Part shown: one piece after another, positions 53,066 through 63,649 of the stretch
How the letters are laid out: each line of letters begins with the position of its first letter
How positions within the stretch are numbered: the stretch's first letter is position 1
Assembly (NCBI RefSeq): GCF_000472665.1
Contig: NZ_AXAC01000005.1
Coordinates: forward strand, 111,103 to 175,102
DNA length: 64,000 nt
Source: Acetobacterium malicum subsp. dehalogenans DSM 11527
GTDB lineage: Bacteria > Bacillota > Clostridia > Eubacteriales > Eubacteriaceae
Reading direction: 5' to 3'
Translations under genes and position numbers: made by a program
The notes under the pieces: model-generated
The model's database searches: none
Seen by the model: the letters and a program-made list of their open reading frames with translations, nothing else
What the model was told of the DNA's origin: nothing

Positions 53066-53509
53066 CTAGATCACCTCTACCTTTCCTCCTCCAGCGAGAA
53101 TTTTCTCCTCAGCTGATTTGCTGATTTTATGTGCCTTAATGGTAAATGCCTTTTCAACTTCTCCGTTTCCAAGGATCTTCAGACCATCATTTAATTTGCG
53201 GATAAATCCGTATTCCAGCAATAATTCTGGGGTAATCACTGTGTTTGCATCAAATACATTCAGTTCTCCCACATTGACTATTGCAAAAGTTTTTTTGAAT
53301 CGGGCGTTTGAAAAACCACGTTTTGGTAAACGACGTGCCAATGGCATTTGTCCACCTTCAAAACCTGGTCGCACACCACCACCGGAACGTGATTTTTGTC
53401 CATCCTGTCCACGACCAGCAGTTTTTCCAAGACCAGAACCAGTACCGCGTCCTTTTCTCTTGGGTGCCTTTTTTGAACCTGGGGCTGGACTTAAAGTATG
53501 TAACTTCAT
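53066..53509 (-). CDS. rplO: 50S ribosomal protein L15
   Basis: 147 residues; [21 protein letters not shown]-terminal glycine-lysine rich segment and [14 protein letters not shown] are diagnostic. Between rpmD and secY. Confidence 0.97.
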   Translation of the reverse strand: MKLHTLSPAPGSKKAPKRKGRGTGSGLGKTAGRGQDGQKSRSGGGVRPGFEGGQMPLARRLPKRGFSNARFKKTFAIVNVGELNVFDANTVITPELLLEYGFIRKLNDGLKILGNGEVEKAFTIKAHKISKSAEEKILAGGGKVEVI

Positions 53510-53520
53510 ATTGACACCTC

Positions 53521-53703
53521 CTATACTTCTTTTACTTCGAGCATGAAGTCTGTTATATGAATCATGCCACGAATCTGAGGAGTATCATTATGAGTTACCG
53601 TCTGGCCAATTTTCTTCAGGCCTAAAGCTTGAATGGTAGCCCGTTGTTTCGGGTTGCGACCAATTAAACTTTTCTTTAGTGTAATTTCTAATTGCTTAGC
53701 CAT
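53521..53703 (-). CDS. rpmD: 50S ribosomal protein L30
   Basis: 60 residues; [21 protein letters not shown] is the conserved core shared with L7. Between rpsE and rplO. Confidence 0.96.
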   Translation of the reverse strand: MAKQLEITLKKSLIGRNPKQRATIQALGLKKIGQTVTHNDTPQIRGMIHITDFMLEVKEV

Positions 53704-53714
53704 AATGATTCCTC

Positions 53715-54221
53715 CTAATCTAAAATTTCTTCAGGTTTTTTACCGCGTTTTACTGCTACTTCTTCAAGTGTAGTCAGTTCTGCAAGGCCTGCCATTGTAG
53801 CATTAACCATGTTACGGGCATTGTTTGATCCTAAAGATTTAGTACGAATATCTCTGATACCAGCTAATTCCAATACCGCACGGACAGGTCCGCCAGCAAT
53901 AACTCCAGTACCTTTTCCGGCAGGTTTCAGTAATACATGACCTGCGCCAGCTTCACCATTGACTAAGTGAGGAATGGTTGTTCCAACCATTGGCACTTTG
54001 ATTAATGATTTTTTTGCTGCATCGATACCTTTACGAATCGCATCTGGAATTTCCATCGCTTTTCCTTTACCGACGCCAACATGACCGTTTTCGTCTCCAA
54101 CAATCACAAGACAGCTGAATCTGAAGTTACGACCACCTTTAACAACCTTAGTTACACGGTTGATGGCAACGACTTTTTCCTTCAAATCTAATGTACTTGG
54201 ATCGATTTTTTTGTTTTGCAT
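53715..54221 (-). CDS. rpsE: 30S ribosomal protein S5
   Basis: 168 residues: N-terminal double-stranded-RNA-binding domain ([23 protein letters not shown]) and C-terminal domain ending [21 protein letters not shown] at 54221 with GGAGGT upstream is chosen over an adjacent TTG. Confidence 0.97.
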   Translation of the reverse strand: MQNKKIDPSTLDLKEKVVAINRVTKVVKGGRNFRFSCLVIVGDENGHVGVGKGKAMEIPDAIRKGIDAAKKSLIKVPMVGTTIPHLVNGEAGAGHVLLKPAGKGTGVIAGGPVRAVLELAGIRDIRTKSLGSNNARNMVNATMAGLAELTTLEEVAVKRGKKPEEILD

Positions 54222-54238
54222 CAAATGACCTCCTTTAC

Positions 54239-54607
54239 TTAGAATTTCAGGCCGGCTTCACGAGCGCCGTCAGCCAATTCTTTTACTCTACCATGATATA
54301 CGTAACCGCCTCGATCAAATACCACTGCTTCGATGCCTTTTTCAAGCGCACGTTTGGCAATTGCCTGACCTACGGCTTTAGCTGCTGCTTTATCTCCACC
54401 TTTTGACAGCTGACCTTTAAGATCAGAGTCATTGGAAGAAGCAGAAACCAATGTGATACCTTTAGTATCATCTATAATTTGAGCATAAATATTTTTATTA
54501 CTTCTAAATACATTTAAGCGTGGTCTCATTTCAGTTCCTGAAACTTTGTTTCGGACCCGATAGTGACGTGCAACACGTATTTTATTTTTAATGGGTTTCT
54601 TAATCAT
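54239..54607 (-). CDS. rplR: 50S ribosomal protein L18
   Basis: 122 residues; [20 protein letters not shown] and the end [16 protein letters not shown] are diagnostic. Binds 5S rRNA with L5. Confidence 0.97.
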   Translation of the reverse strand: MIKKPIKNKIRVARHYRVRNKVSGTEMRPRLNVFRSNKNIYAQIIDDTKGITLVSASSNDSDLKGQLSKGGDKAAAKAVGQAIAKRALEKGIEAVVFDRGGYVYHGRVKELADGAREAGLKF

Positions 54608-54647
54608 CGAGTTTTACTCCCTTCATCATCTTTGACGGGCTAGCAGG

Positions 54648-55184
54648 TTATTTACCTGTTTTACCTTCTTTACGTCGAATTACTTCGTCAGAATATCGTA
54701 CGCCATGACCCTTATAAGGTTCTGGTGGGCGTTTTGCTCGAATATTGGCGGCATGCGCGCCAACGGCTTCTTTGCTAATGCCTTTAATTACGACTTTAGT
54801 ATTAGTTTCTGGAACAGCTTCTACGCCTTCAGGATCTTCCATCTCAACGGGATGTGAGTATCCTAAATTCATCACTAACTTGGTTCCTTTTTTCTCTGCT
54901 CTATATCCTACTCCACTGATTTCCAGGGTTCTTGTAAAGCCGCTGCTGACACCAGTAACCATGTTTTGAATTAAAGCCCGGGTTAAACCGTGAAGCGATT
55001 TATGCAGCTTACTTTCAGATGGTCGGGTGACAACGACTTCGCTATCTTGGACATCGATGATGACATCAGGATGAAAAGTTCTAACTAGTTGTCCTAATGG
55101 ACCTTTGACTGTCAAAGTCTGACCGTCTTTTTTAATGTCGACTCCTGGGAGGATTGCAACGGGTGCTTTTCCTACTCTTGACAT
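54648..55184 (-). CDS. rplF: 50S ribosomal protein L6
   Basis: 178 residues, two related alpha/beta domains; [15 protein letters not shown] start and [14 protein letters not shown] near the C-terminus, contacting the sarcin-ricin region. Confidence 0.97.
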   Translation of the reverse strand: MSRVGKAPVAILPGVDIKKDGQTLTVKGPLGQLVRTFHPDVIIDVQDSEVVVTRPSESKLHKSLHGLTRALIQNMVTGVSSGFTRTLEISGVGYRAEKKGTKLVMNLGYSHPVEMEDPEGVEAVPETNTKVVIKGISKEAVGAHAANIRAKRPPEPYKGHGVRYSDEVIRRKEGKTGK

Positions 55185-55208
55185 CTTTTTACCTCCTGTC
55201 TTAATTTG

Positions 55209-55607
55209 TTACCAAACGTAACATATCACTTCGCCGCCAACGCCGGCTTTTCTTGCTTTTTTATCTGTCATTACGCCTTTTGATGTAGAAACGATGGCAA
55301 TGCCAAGGCCGTTTAATACTTTTGGCACATCGTCTTTACCGGCATATACTCTTAAACCTGGTTTGGAGATTCTTTTGATGCCTGCAACGACACGACTTTT
55401 GTTTTCTCCGTATTTGAGTGTAATTTTAATTACGCCTTGCTTTTCATCAGCAATGTAATCAACTTTAGTAATATAACCTTCTTCTAAAAGAATTTGAGCA
55501 ATTGCTTTCTTTTCTTTTGAAGCAGGCATCTCAACTGTTTTATGACCTGCATCATTTGCATTTCTGATGCGTGTTAACATATCCGCAATAGGATCAGTCA
55601 TAACCAT
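55209..55607 (-). CDS. rpsH: 30S ribosomal protein S8
   Basis: 132 residues; [15 protein letters not shown] start and [21 protein letters not shown] end are diagnostic. ATG follows GGAGGTACC. In many bacteria S8 represses the spc operon at the rplE region. Confidence 0.97.
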   Translation of the reverse strand: MVMTDPIADMLTRIRNANDAGHKTVEMPASKEKKAIAQILLEEGYITKVDYIADEKQGVIKITLKYGENKSRVVAGIKRISKPGLRVYAGKDDVPKVLNGLGIAIVSTSKGVMTDKKARKAGVGGEVICYVW

Positions 55608-55640
55608 ACTCGGTACCTCCTTTTCTTTGCCAGTTTGTTT

Positions 55641-55826
55641 TTACCAGCTTGCTTTTCTTACGCCAGGGATTTCGCCTTTATATGCTAATTCTCGGAAACA
55701 TATACGACAAATGCCAAATTTCTGTAAAACAGAGTGTGGTCGACCACAAATTCGGCAGCGTGTATACGCCTGAGTTGAATATTTTGCTTTGCGTTGTTGT
55801 TTTTCCTTCATCGCTTTTTTTGCCAC
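55641..55826 (-). CDS. rpsZ: 30S ribosomal protein S14, zinc-binding type Z
   Basis: 61 residues, the short type-Z form with two CRIC-type knuckles ([20 protein letters not shown]). GTG start at 55826 with AAGGAGG upstream; the frame is open 13 codons further, overlapping rplE, and that part is rejected because type-Z proteins begin MAKKA. Confidence 0.96.
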   Translation of the reverse strand: MAKKAMKEKQQRKAKYSTQAYTRCRICGRPHSVLQKFGICRICFRELAYKGEIPGVRKASW

Positions 55827-55839
55827 TGTACCGTCCTCC

Positions 55840-56382
55840 TTATGCTCTACTGAATGGAATGCCAAGCAGTCTTAACAGTTCGTGAGCTTCTTCATCTGTA
55901 TTTGCCGTTGTGACAAACATGATATCCATGCCTCGGACTTGTTCAACCTTGTCATAATCAATTTCAGGGAAAATGAGCTGTTCTTTTATACCAAAAGCAT
56001 AATTACCACGTCCGTCAAAGGATTTGTTGGACAAACCTCTGAAGTCACGTACTCGAGGAAGGGCAACGTTGAATAACTTATCGGTAAATTCGTACATACG
56101 ATCACTTCTCAAAGTTACTTTCGCTCCAATGTTCATGCCTTCTCGGACTTTAAAGTTGGCAACTGACTTTTTCGCCTTTGTTATTACTGGTCGTTGACCG
56201 GCAATAATTCCAAGGTCAATCACTGCGGCTTCTAAAGCTTTAGAGTTGTCTTTGCAATCTCCTAAACCCATATTGAGCACAACTTTTTCTAGTTTAGGAA
56301 CTTCCATGATGTTTTTATATTGAAATTTTTCCATCATTGCTGGAATTACTTCAGTAAGATATTTATCTTTTAATCTGGGCAT
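55840..56382 (-). CDS. rplE: 50S ribosomal protein L5
   Basis: 180 residues; [19 protein letters not shown] and [21 protein letters not shown] are diagnostic. Binds 5S rRNA and P-site tRNA elbow. Confidence 0.97.
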   Translation of the reverse strand: MPRLKDKYLTEVIPAMMEKFQYKNIMEVPKLEKVVLNMGLGDCKDNSKALEAAVIDLGIIAGQRPVITKAKKSVANFKVREGMNIGAKVTLRSDRMYEFTDKLFNVALPRVRDFRGLSNKSFDGRGNYAFGIKEQLIFPEIDYDKVEQVRGMDIMFVTTANTDEEAHELLRLLGIPFSRA

Positions 56383-56402
56383 ATTGGTCCTCCTTCCCGA
56401 AA

Positions 56403-56717
56403 TTAATTATTAAATGTTTCATTACATTTTTTACAAAATCTGACTTTTTTTCCGTCGCCTAAAACTTTATGTCCGGTTCTAACACCCTTATCACATTTTG
56501 CACAGTAGAGTAACACGTTAGAGGCTTCAAGTGCGCCTTCTTGTCTTATTATTCCACCCTGTTGCATTTGTTGTGTTGGTTTCTGGTGTTTAGTAACCAT
56601 GTTTACATTTTCCACAAGGACTTTTCCATCTTTAGGATAAGACTGAATCACTTTTCCTTTTTTTCCTTTGTCCTTACCGGAAATCACCATTACGATATCA
56701 TCTTTTTTAATATGCAT
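56403..56717 (-). CDS. rplX: 50S ribosomal protein L24
   Basis: 104 residues with N-terminal KOW motif ([20 protein letters not shown]) and [14 protein letters not shown] plus a second C-x2-C, a zinc-like pair. An assembly initiator of the 50S subunit. Confidence 0.97.
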   Translation of the reverse strand: MHIKKDDIVMVISGKDKGKKGKVIQSYPKDGKVLVENVNMVTKHQKPTQQMQQGGIIRQEGALEASNVLLYCAKCDKGVRTGHKVLGDGKKVRFCKKCNETFNN

Positions 56718-56731
56718 CTTTCATTTCCTCC

Positions 56732-57100
56732 TTAAAGTACTTCAGGAGCCAAAGATACGATTTTCATGTATTTCTTGTCCCTTAACTCTCTTGCGACAGG
56801 TCCAAAAATACGTGTACCTTTTGGGTTTTTATCATCTTTTATAAGAACCGCTGCATTCTGGTCGAATTTGATGTAACTGCCATCGTCTCTTCTAATTCCG
56901 CTCTTTGTTCTTACGACAACGGCTTTAACAACGTCGCCCTTTTTAACATCGCCACCGGGTGCAGCACTTTTAACAGCACACACGATAATGTCTCCGATAT
57001 TTGCATATCGACGACCGGAACCACCAAGAACTCGGATGCACAGTAATTCCTTTGCACCGGTATTATCTGCTACTTTCAGTCTCGTTTCTTGTTGAATCAT
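56732..57100 (-). CDS. rplN: 50S ribosomal protein L14
   Basis: 122 residues; [19 protein letters not shown] start, [18 protein letters not shown] core. ATG at 57100 follows AAGGAGGT; a frame extension of seven codons upstream is not used. Confidence 0.97.
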   Translation of the reverse strand: MIQQETRLKVADNTGAKELLCIRVLGGSGRRYANIGDIIVCAVKSAAPGGDVKKGDVVKAVVVRTKSGIRRDDGSYIKFDQNAAVLIKDDKNPKGTRIFGPVARELRDKKYMKIVSLAPEVL

Positions 57101-57127
57101 CCGAAATACCTCCTTCCGCACATTGAC

Positions 57128-57385
57128 TTATAGTGCTTTTTCTACGATTTCTACTAATCTCCAGCGTTTGTCTTTGCTGAGTGGTCTTGTTTCCATTATT
57201 TTAACGGTATCACCGATATTACATTCGTTTTGTTCGTCATGGGCTTTGAACTTTACAGTGTGTTTGACTCGTTTTGAGTAAAGTGGATGTTTTACAAAGC
57301 TTTCAACAGCTACTACAATGGTTTTTTCCATTTTATCGCTGGTCACCTTACCGATTCGAGTTTTTCTGTAACCTCTTTCTTCCAT
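57128..57385 (-). CDS. rpsQ: 30S ribosomal protein S17
   Basis: 85 residues, OB fold; [19 protein letters not shown] and [20 protein letters not shown] are diagnostic. Confidence 0.97.
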   Translation of the reverse strand: MEERGYRKTRIGKVTSDKMEKTIVVAVESFVKHPLYSKRVKHTVKFKAHDEQNECNIGDTVKIMETRPLSKDKRWRLVEIVEKAL

Positions 57386-57413
57386 AAGCTAAACCTCCTT
57401 ATCTATTGGTTTA

Positions 57414-57617
57414 TTATGCTTCATCCGACTTCATGGCACGTTCCTGGATAATTGTTTTGATCCGTGCATAAGTCTTCTTAACTTCTTTAATACGCATTGG
57501 GTTTTCCAACTGACCTGTCGCATGTTGAAATCTGAGGTTGAATAATTCTTCCTTCAGATCACCCAGTTTTGCTTCAAGCTCGATTGTTGTTAATTCTCTT
57601 AATTCACTTGGTTTCAT
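57414..57617 (-). CDS. rpmC: 50S ribosomal protein L29
   Basis: 67 residues, two long helices; [20 protein letters not shown] is the conserved core. Its ATG overlaps the rplP stop by 4 bases. Lies at the tunnel exit near SRP binding. Confidence 0.97.
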   Translation of the reverse strand: MKPSELRELTTIELEAKLGDLKEELFNLRFQHATGQLENPMRIKEVKKTYARIKTIIQERAMKSDEA

Positions 57618-58054
57618 GCTTCATCACCCACTTCTTGTGCTTCCTGATCTTTACGAGTGATAAATTTAGTTTTGATCGGTAATTTATGTTGAGCAAGACG
57701 CATGGCTTCCCGAGCTACTTCCTCAGAAATTCCGGCAATCTCAAACATTACTCTACCTGGTTTTACCACTGCAACCCAATACTCTGGAGAACCTTTACCG
57801 GAACCCATTCGAGTTTCTGCTGGTTTTTGTGTCACAGGTTTATCTGGGAATATTTTAATCCAAACCTGGCCACCTCTTTTAATATATCTGGTCATAGCAA
57901 TACGGGCAGCTTCGATCTGATTAGCAGTAATCCATGCTGGCTCCAATGCTTGAATAGCGAAATCTCCGTAAGTGATTTTATTACCACGAAGCGCTTTTCC
58001 TTTCATACGACCTCTATGTTGTTTTCTACGTTTTACACGTTTAGGCATTAACAT
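57614..58054 (-). CDS. rplP: 50S ribosomal protein L16
   Basis: 146 residues; [21 protein letters not shown] start and [17 protein letters not shown] core. ATG 58054 has GAGGAGG at 9 bases; an ATG two codons later gives the usual 144-residue length. Organizes the A-site tRNA region. Confidence 0.97.
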   Translation of the reverse strand: MLMPKRVKRRKQHRGRMKGKALRGNKITYGDFAIQALEPAWITANQIEAARIAMTRYIKRGGQVWIKIFPDKPVTQKPAETRMGSGKGSPEYWVAVVKPGRVMFEIAGISEEVAREAMRLAQHKLPIKTKFITRKDQEAQEVGDEA

Positions 58055-58072
58055 ATGCGTTGGCCTCCTCTC

Positions 58073-58798
58073 TTAGTTTTCTGTCCTGTTAGTAGGAGCT
58101 TTTCGGCGTGGTGCGCTTTTTTTAGCTTTTGCGTCATCTTCAGCAGCTACTGCTAAAACATCTTCACGTCCAGTTAAAATCTCGCCTTTATTGACCCAAA
58201 CTTTTACACCTAGTTTACCATAGGTGGTATCAGCTTCGGCAAAGCCATAGCTAATATCAGCTCGGAGGGTTTGAAGGGGAACCTGGCCCTGGGCATAATG
58301 TTCATTACGTGCCATTTCAGCCCCGTTTAAACGGCCGGCTACAGCAGTTTTAATTCCCTTAGCGCCAGCTCTCATGGTTCGCTGCATGGTTTGTTTCATT
58401 GCCCGTCGGAAAGAAATTCGTCGTTCCAGTTGCGCAGCAATGTTTTCAGCCACTAATTGAGCATCCATATCAACGTTTTTAACTTCAACGATGTTGATAA
58501 AAACGGTTTTCTTGGTCATTTTTTCAAGTTCAAGACGTAATGCATCAATACCTGCACCACCACGACCAATGATCATGCCTGGTTTTGCTGTATAGATATG
58601 AATCTTAACCTTGTTACCAAAACGTTCGATGACAATCTTAGAAATGCCCGCCTGGTATTGATTTACTTTTATATATTTACGAATATCATAATCTTCAATT
58701 AAACAATCTGCAAAATCCTTGTTGTTAGCAAACCACTTTGCATTCCAGTCCTTAATAACGCCAACTCTTAATCCGTGAGGATTGACTTTTTGACCCAT
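58073..58798 (-). CDS. rpsC: 30S ribosomal protein S3
   Basis: 241 residues: KH-type RNA-binding domain with the loop [12 protein letters not shown], and a C-terminal domain [23 protein letters not shown] basic tail after residue 215. Forms the mRNA entry and helicase site with S4 and S5. Confidence 0.97.
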   Translation of the reverse strand: MGQKVNPHGLRVGVIKDWNAKWFANNKDFADCLIEDYDIRKYIKVNQYQAGISKIVIERFGNKVKIHIYTAKPGMIIGRGGAGIDALRLELEKMTKKTVFINIVEVKNVDMDAQLVAENIAAQLERRISFRRAMKQTMQRTMRAGAKGIKTAVAGRLNGAEMARNEHYAQGQVPLQTLRADISYGFAEADTTYGKLGVKVWVNKGEILTGREDVLAVAAEDDAKAKKSAPRRKAPTNRTEN

Positions 58799-58809
58799 CT
58801 ATGCCCTCC

Positions 58810-59145
58810 TTACTCTTTTTCTTTTAATACGGCTGTAATGTGAGACGATCTTTTTCGAATAATTGTCGCACGTCCCTGTGCACCCGCTCTGAATCGTTTT
58901 AGTGTTGGACCCTGATTTGCATAAATCTGATCGATATATAAGTTTTCAGGATTCATGTTAAAATTATTTTCAGCATTTGCTAAAGCAGATTTTACAACTT
59001 TGTCAATTATTTTAGCTGCTTTATTTGGTGTTAATGCTAGAATACTTAATGCTTCTCCAAGACTTTTGCCTCGAATTAAATCAGCCACTAACTTAGCCTT
59101 TCTGGATGAAACACGTACATATTTAGCTGTCGCTCTTGCTTCCAT
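58810..59145 (-). CDS. rplV: 50S ribosomal protein L22
   Basis: 111 residues; AKYVRVSSRKAKLVADLIRG start and the beta-hairpin FRAGAQGRATIIRKRSSH that lines the exit tunnel. Confidence 0.97.
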   Translation of the reverse strand: MEARATAKYVRVSSRKAKLVADLIRGKSLGEALSILALTPNKAAKIIDKVVKSALANAENNFNMNPENLYIDQIYANQGPTLKRFRAGAQGRATIIRKRSSHITAVLKEKE

Positions 59146-59163
59146 TCGTATACCTCCTTCTGG

Positions 59164-59442
59164 CTATCTTAATTTAGATTTCTTTTCTCCAGCATGACCT
59201 CTAAAGGTTCTGGTTGGTGCAAACTCTCCTAGTTTGTGTCCTACCATATCCTCGGTAACATAAACTGGAACATGTTTTCTGCCATCATGAACTGCGATGG
59301 TGTGTCCTACCATTTGTGGGAAAAGTGTCGAGCTTCTCGACCAGGTCTTCAGCACATTCTTTTCACCTTTTTCGTTCATTGCTTCGATGCGTTTAAGTAA
59401 CTTTTCGTCACAAAAAGGTCCTTTTTTTAATGATCTACCCAT
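59164..59442 (-). CDS. rpsS: 30S ribosomal protein S19
   Basis: 92 residues; [19 protein letters not shown] start and [17 protein letters not shown] end are diagnostic. Confidence 0.97.
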   Translation of the reverse strand: MGRSLKKGPFCDEKLLKRIEAMNEKGEKNVLKTWSRSSTLFPQMVGHTIAVHDGRKHVPVYVTEDMVGHKLGEFAPTRTFRGHAGEKKSKLR

Positions 59443-59483
59443 TATTCAACCTCCTCTCGGTTCGTTATCTTATGGTTGTATGC

Positions 59484-60317
59484 TTATTTTTTATTTCGTG
59501 ATCTTACGATATATTTATCGGAAGGTTTGTTTTTCTTACGTGTTTTATAACCAAGTGCTGGTTTACCCCATGGTGTAACTGGGCCAGAACGTCCGATTGG
59601 AGCACGTCCTTCACCACCACCGTGTGGATGGTCATTCGGATTCATTACAGAACCACGTACAGTTGGGCGAATACCCATGTGACGTTTACGACCGGCTTTA
59701 CCGATTCGAACATTCTGATGATCCAGGTTACCGACCTGGCCAATGGTTGCTCGACATTCAATTCGAACAAGTCTCATTTCGCCTGAAGGCAATCGCAGGG
59801 TTGCGTAATTTCCTTCTTTCGCCATCAGCTGAGCGCTGGCTCCGGCTGAACGAACCATTTGAGCACCTTTTCCGTTTTTGAGTTCAACACAGTGGACAGT
59901 TGTACCAACTGGGATGTTTTTCAGCGGCAAACAGTTACCCACAGTAATATCTGATTCTGGTCCAGAGAAAATAACATCTCCAACCTTTAACTTGAGTGGT
60001 GCAATAATATAACGTTTTTCACCATCAGCATAGTGAACAAGTGCTATATTTGAGCTGCGGTTTGGATCGTATTCAATTCCGGCAATTTTTCCCGGAATGT
60101 TATCTTTATTTCTTTTGAAGTCAATAATTCTGTATTTTCTTTTCGCTCCACCACCATGATGTCTGACGGTAATGCGTCCATATGCATTACGACCAGCATG
60201 TTTTTTAAGTGGCTTCAATAAGGATTTCTCAGGCTCATGCTTGGTGATTTCCTCGAATGTATTGACACTCATATTTCTACGTCCTGGGGACGTTGGTTTA
60301 TACTTTCTAATACCCAT
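59484..60317 (-). CDS. rplB: 50S ribosomal protein L2
   Basis: 277 residues. [38 protein letters not shown] and [15 protein letters not shown] (the loop with the conserved His near the peptidyl-transferase centre) are diagnostic. Confidence 0.98.
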   Translation of the reverse strand: MGIRKYKPTSPGRRNMSVNTFEEITKHEPEKSLLKPLKKHAGRNAYGRITVRHHGGGAKRKYRIIDFKRNKDNIPGKIAGIEYDPNRSSNIALVHYADGEKRYIIAPLKLKVGDVIFSGPESDITVGNCLPLKNIPVGTTVHCVELKNGKGAQMVRSAGASAQLMAKEGNYATLRLPSGEMRLVRIECRATIGQVGNLDHQNVRIGKAGRKRHMGIRPTVRGSVMNPNDHPHGGGEGRAPIGRSGPVTPWGKPALGYKTRKKNKPSDKYIVRSRNKK

Positions 60318-60372
60318 TAATCGCTACCTCCTTTTTTTGTATGCTTCTCGGGTTGTAGTCTCGTTTGTTTGC

Positions 60373-60663
60373 TTATACGCCTTCGAAGAATTGGATACCC
60401 TTACTTCCGGGTGTTAATTTCACGATTGCTTTTTTCCAATCTGATCTTCGACCAACGAAACGTCCGGTTCTTTTCAGTTTTCCCTTCATATTCATAGTGC
60501 TCACTTTTTCAACTTGCACACCAAATATGACTTCTACTGCATTCTTGATTTCAATTTTATTCGCTCTTTTATCCACTTTAAATGTGAATTTTTTTTCTTC
60601 GGCATCGGCCATACTACGTTCGGTAATAATTGGCTTGATAATAATATCGCGAGGATTTTTCAT
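60373..60663 (-). CDS. rplW: 50S ribosomal protein L23
   Basis: 96 residues; [21 protein letters not shown] and [20 protein letters not shown] are diagnostic. Docking site for trigger factor and SRP. Overlaps rplD by one base. Confidence 0.97.
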   Translation of the reverse strand: MKNPRDIIIKPIITERSMADAEEKKFTFKVDKRANKIEIKNAVEVIFGVQVEKVSTMNMKGKLKRTGRFVGRRSDWKKAIVKLTPGSKGIQFFEGV

Positions 60664-61283
60664 TATGCGTATACCTCCTCAATTTTTTGTAATGCTTCCT
60701 GAGTCATGATCAACACGTCATATTTCAACATATCATATACGTTTAATTCGTTGACAGTAGTTGTTGCGACTTTTGGAATATTGTTTGCGGAACGGATAAT
60801 TGCTTCGTTGTTTTCCGGAAGTACAATCAAGGCTTTTTGAGCATTGATATTGTTCAGCACGGCAATCATTTCTTTGGTTTTTGGAGCATCCATCACCAAT
60901 TGATTTAATACGCGAAGTTCGTTGTCCTGAGCCTTTGCTGAAAATACAGATTTCATAGCTAAAGCTTTAACTTTTTTGTTAACTTTTTTGCTATAGTCTC
61001 TTGATTTTGGTGCAAAGATCACACCGCCGCCCTTCCATAATGGAGATCGGATGGTACCGGCACGAGCCCGGCCTGTTCCTTTTTGTCTCCAGGGTTTACG
61101 ACCACCGCCACGGACTTCTGATCGAGTCAAGGCGGAACGTGTTCCCTGTCGTCTATTTGCAAGTAGTGCTACCACTACTTCATGTACTACGTGTTCGTTG
61201 GGTTCGATTCCGAAGATTCCTTCGCTTAATTCGACATCACCAACAACATTTCCTTTTACATCTAAAACGTCAATTTTAGGCAT
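60663..61283 (-). CDS. rplD: 50S ribosomal protein L4
   Basis: 206 residues; the tunnel loop [19 protein letters not shown] and [19 protein letters not shown] are conserved. In E. coli L4 represses the S10 operon; here the operon has a structured 228-base leader. Confidence 0.97.
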   Translation of the reverse strand: MPKIDVLDVKGNVVGDVELSEGIFGIEPNEHVVHEVVVALLANRRQGTRSALTRSEVRGGGRKPWRQKGTGRARAGTIRSPLWKGGGVIFAPKSRDYSKKVNKKVKALAMKSVFSAKAQDNELRVLNQLVMDAPKTKEMIAVLNNINAQKALIVLPENNEAIIRSANNIPKVATTTVNELNVYDMLKYDVLIMTQEALQKIEEVYA

Positions 61284-61312
61284 TTGATTTCCTCCTTTCA
61301 GGCTTGATTTTT

Positions 61313-61942
61313 TTATGCTTTAACACTGCTTTTAATTGTAATAAGTGCTCCTCTAATGCCTGGTACCGCACCCTTGATTAAGAGCACATTGTTTTCAACA
61401 TCGACTTTAACAACTTCCAAATTAACTGCAGTTACATTTTTGTTCCCCATTTGGCCAGGAAGTTTCTTGCCTTTGAATACTCTTGAAGGCGAAGAAGATG
61501 CTCCCATGGAACCTGGTCTACGGTGATATTTGGAACCATGAGCCATTGGTCCTCGGGATTGGTTATGTCGTTTGATAACCCCCTGGAAACCCTTACCTTT
61601 TGATGTTCCTGAAATATCAACTCGTTCACCAGCTTCAAACACATCAGCCTGAATTAATTGACCGGTTTCATAACTTGCATAATCATCAAGTTTGAATTCC
61701 CGGATTACTTTTTTATACTCAACACTGTTTTTGTCATAGTGGCCTTTTAATGGTTTTGTCATTCGACGTTCTTTAACTTCACCAAAGGCCAATTGCAGTG
61801 CTTCATATCCATCAGTTTCGATGGTTTTCTTTTGAAGCACAACACAAGGTCCTGCTTCAACTACGGTAACTGGAATGACAGTTCCGTTGTCTGTGAAAAT
61901 CTGGGTCATTCCAATTTTTCGTCCGATAATCGCTTTTTTCAT
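61313..61942 (-). CDS. rplC: 50S ribosomal protein L3
   Basis: 209 residues; [19 protein letters not shown] start, the extension [17 protein letters not shown] reaching toward the peptidyl-transferase centre. Confidence 0.97.
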   Translation of the reverse strand: MKKAIIGRKIGMTQIFTDNGTVIPVTVVEAGPCVVLQKKTIETDGYEALQLAFGEVKERRMTKPLKGHYDKNSVEYKKVIREFKLDDYASYETGQLIQADVFEAGERVDISGTSKGKGFQGVIKRHNQSRGPMAHGSKYHRRPGSMGASSSPSRVFKGKKLPGQMGNKNVTAVNLEVVKVDVENNVLLIKGAVPGIRGALITIKSSVKA

Positions 61943-61995
61943 TATTTCCTCCTAAATATCATTGGATTGCTGTGCAATCATAATACCAATGGGGT

Positions 61996-62304
61996 CTATA
62001 GTTTGATTTCTATATCAACGCCTGCTGGTAAGTTCAATCGCATTAATGCGTCTACGGTTTTTGGGGTTGGGTTTAAAATGTCAATTAACCGTTTATGTGT
62101 GCGCATTTCAAATTGCTCTCTGGAATCCTTATACTTGTGCACTGCTCGAAGAATCGTGATGATTTCTTTGTCTGTTGGCAGTGGCACTGGACCAGATACG
62201 CTCGCACCTGTTCTCTTTGCTGTTTCAACAATTCGTTCAGCAGATTGATCTAAAAGTTTGTGATCAAACGCTTTTAATCTGATTCTGATTTTTTGTTTTG
62301 CCAT
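61996..62304 (-). CDS. rpsJ: 30S ribosomal protein S10
   Basis: 102 residues; [18 protein letters not shown] start and [14 protein letters not shown] core. First gene of the S10-spc-alpha block; also known as NusE, the antitermination partner of NusB. Confidence 0.97.
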   Translation of the reverse strand: MAKQKIRIRLKAFDHKLLDQSAERIVETAKRTGASVSGPVPLPTDKEIITILRAVHKYKDSREQFEMRTHKRLIDILNPTPKTVDALMRLNLPAGVDIEIKL

Positions 62305-62532
62305 ACCTAAATTTTACCTCCTTATCAATTTTTACTCGTCATTTAGGTACTCCAACCACTCGTCAACCCATCCGGGTGTTTCATCATTATTTTTTTAGCA
62401 AAATGACGGATCATTTTGCAAAAATCAGATGATTTTAAGTGGTTGTCGTCCGATTCAAAGATCGTGACATACTCCATGAGAAAACCTGTCTAAGGCGACA
62501 GCAACCTCTCACTTCATCGCAGAGTGTCAACC
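62305..62532 (-). promoter_or_regulatory. S10 operon leader
   Basis: About 228 untranslated bases. It contains a hairpin GCAAAATGA / TCATTTTGC (62398-62419), not followed by T on the sense strand, and repeated TGGTTG-type segments. An autoregulatory role for L4 is a possibility; no known leader consensus was confirmed. Confidence 0.45.
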
Positions 62533-62538
62533 TTTCAC

Positions 62539-62567
62539 ATTATACAAGAAAAAAACGCCTTTGGCAA
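62539..62567 (-). promoter_or_regulatory. Promoter of the S10 ribosomal operon
   Basis: TTGCCA (62562-62567) and TATAAT preceded by TG (62539-62544), 17-base spacing, minus strand. The -35 is inside the loop of the degV terminator. Confidence 0.8.
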
Positions 62568-62577
62568 GCGTTTTTTC
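62548..62577 (-). terminator. Terminator of degV
   Basis: AAAAACGC / GCGTTTTT stem with loop 62559-62567; on the minus strand a T-run follows. Overlaps the S10 promoter. Confidence 0.8.
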
Positions 62578-62610
62578 ATATTTTACAACTATTTTCAATT
62601 TTATTTTTTC

Positions 62611-63477
62611 TTACTTCAATATTTCTTCCGGTCGCGTGTCCAGAAAATAAATTCCTGTCCCCTGCAAACCCAGATGAGCTGCCAGAACACAGCCAATCGG
62701 GACTGGTTCAATGTTCTTAACTCCCATCAAACGAAGCGCCGCCTCATATTCTTCAACCGGCTTCATTGAGCCAGTGTAGGCAATACCAACGTTCTGCTCC
62801 AAATAACCGGCAATATTTTCTGCTGTTTTATCGATAATCGTCTTTTGCGCTTTTTTCGTTCCCCGGGACTTGCCGATAATTTTCAGTTCCCCTTCTTCCA
62901 CCGAAACGATCGGATGAATTTTCAGGAACCCACCAACAACAGCCGTACCTTTCGATACCCGCCCACCCATATAGAGCCAGTTAAGATCTTCGATACTGAA
63001 ATAAAAATGGGCATGGGGAATAAATTTGACAGCCGCAGTGGCCAGATAATCGAGATCTTTGCCCTGATCGATCAGCTTCAACAACTCCACTGCAATCAAA
63101 CCAATGCTCCCGCCACTGTGGAGACTGTCGACGATCCGACATTTGAAGTCAGGATATTTTTCCATCACATCTCTTAGAATCAGGCAAGAGGTTTCATAGC
63201 TCCCTGACAGTTTTGACGTAAATGCCAGATAAAGGCATTCCACATTGTTTTTTGCACAATCTTCAAAATACTCCATGAAGTCCCCCGGATTCACCTGGGA
63301 TGTGGTCGGAACAATACCCTGCTCCATAAATTTATTCATACCGTCCAGATCAATTTCCCGCTTATCACGATAGGCTATGCCTTCAATAATAACATTCAAC
63401 GAAACCATGTCCAGCTTGGGGTGATTTACAAAATCCTTTGGCAGGTCGCACATACTGTCAACTAAGAGTCTAATCAT
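62611..63477 (-). CDS. DegV family fatty-acid-binding protein
   Basis: 288 residues of the DegV family, which bind an acyl chain and in FakB form present fatty acids to the kinase FakA. N-terminal VDSMCDLPKDF, the head-group loop TTSQVNPGDFMEYF (about residues 58-71), TSKLSGSYETSCLI, and DSLHSGGSIGLIAVE are family landmarks. No fakA is nearby, so a FakB role is inferred only. It lies between tuf and rpsJ with its own terminator. ATG with AAGAAGTGAG upstream. Confidence 0.9.
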   Translation of the reverse strand: MIRLLVDSMCDLPKDFVNHPKLDMVSLNVIIEGIAYRDKREIDLDGMNKFMEQGIVPTTSQVNPGDFMEYFEDCAKNNVECLYLAFTSKLSGSYETSCLILRDVMEKYPDFKCRIVDSLHSGGSIGLIAVELLKLIDQGKDLDYLATAAVKFIPHAHFYFSIEDLNWLYMGGRVSKGTAVVGGFLKIHPIVSVEEGELKIIGKSRGTKKAQKTIIDKTAENIAGYLEQNVGIAYTGSMKPVEEYEAALRLMGVKNIEPVPIGCVLAAHLGLQGTGIYFLDTRPEEILK

Positions 63478-63492
63478 TTCTCACTTCTTTCC

Positions 63493-63509
63493 AATTGCTG
63501 CCAGCAATT
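63493..63509. promoter_or_regulatory. Small palindrome in the degV leader
   Basis: AATTGCTG-C-CAGCAATT, 8-base arms, ending 16 bases before the degV start. Could be an operator or a translation-blocking hairpin. Confidence 0.35.
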
Positions 63510-63586
63510 TTCAACTTATCTATGCAATTTATCATTTTCTTCGAATTCATATTTTATCACTATCTTTAAAAATTAACAACATGCAA

Positions 63587-63616
63587 GTAAAAAAAACCGC
63601 CCTATTCAGGACGGTT
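63587..63616 (-). terminator. Terminator of tuf
   Basis: AACCG-CCT / AGG-CGGTT stem with one mismatch, followed on the minus strand by eight T. Confidence 0.85.
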
Positions 63617-63649
63617 AATTCTTTATTTATTTAATATCTTATATTTTGA

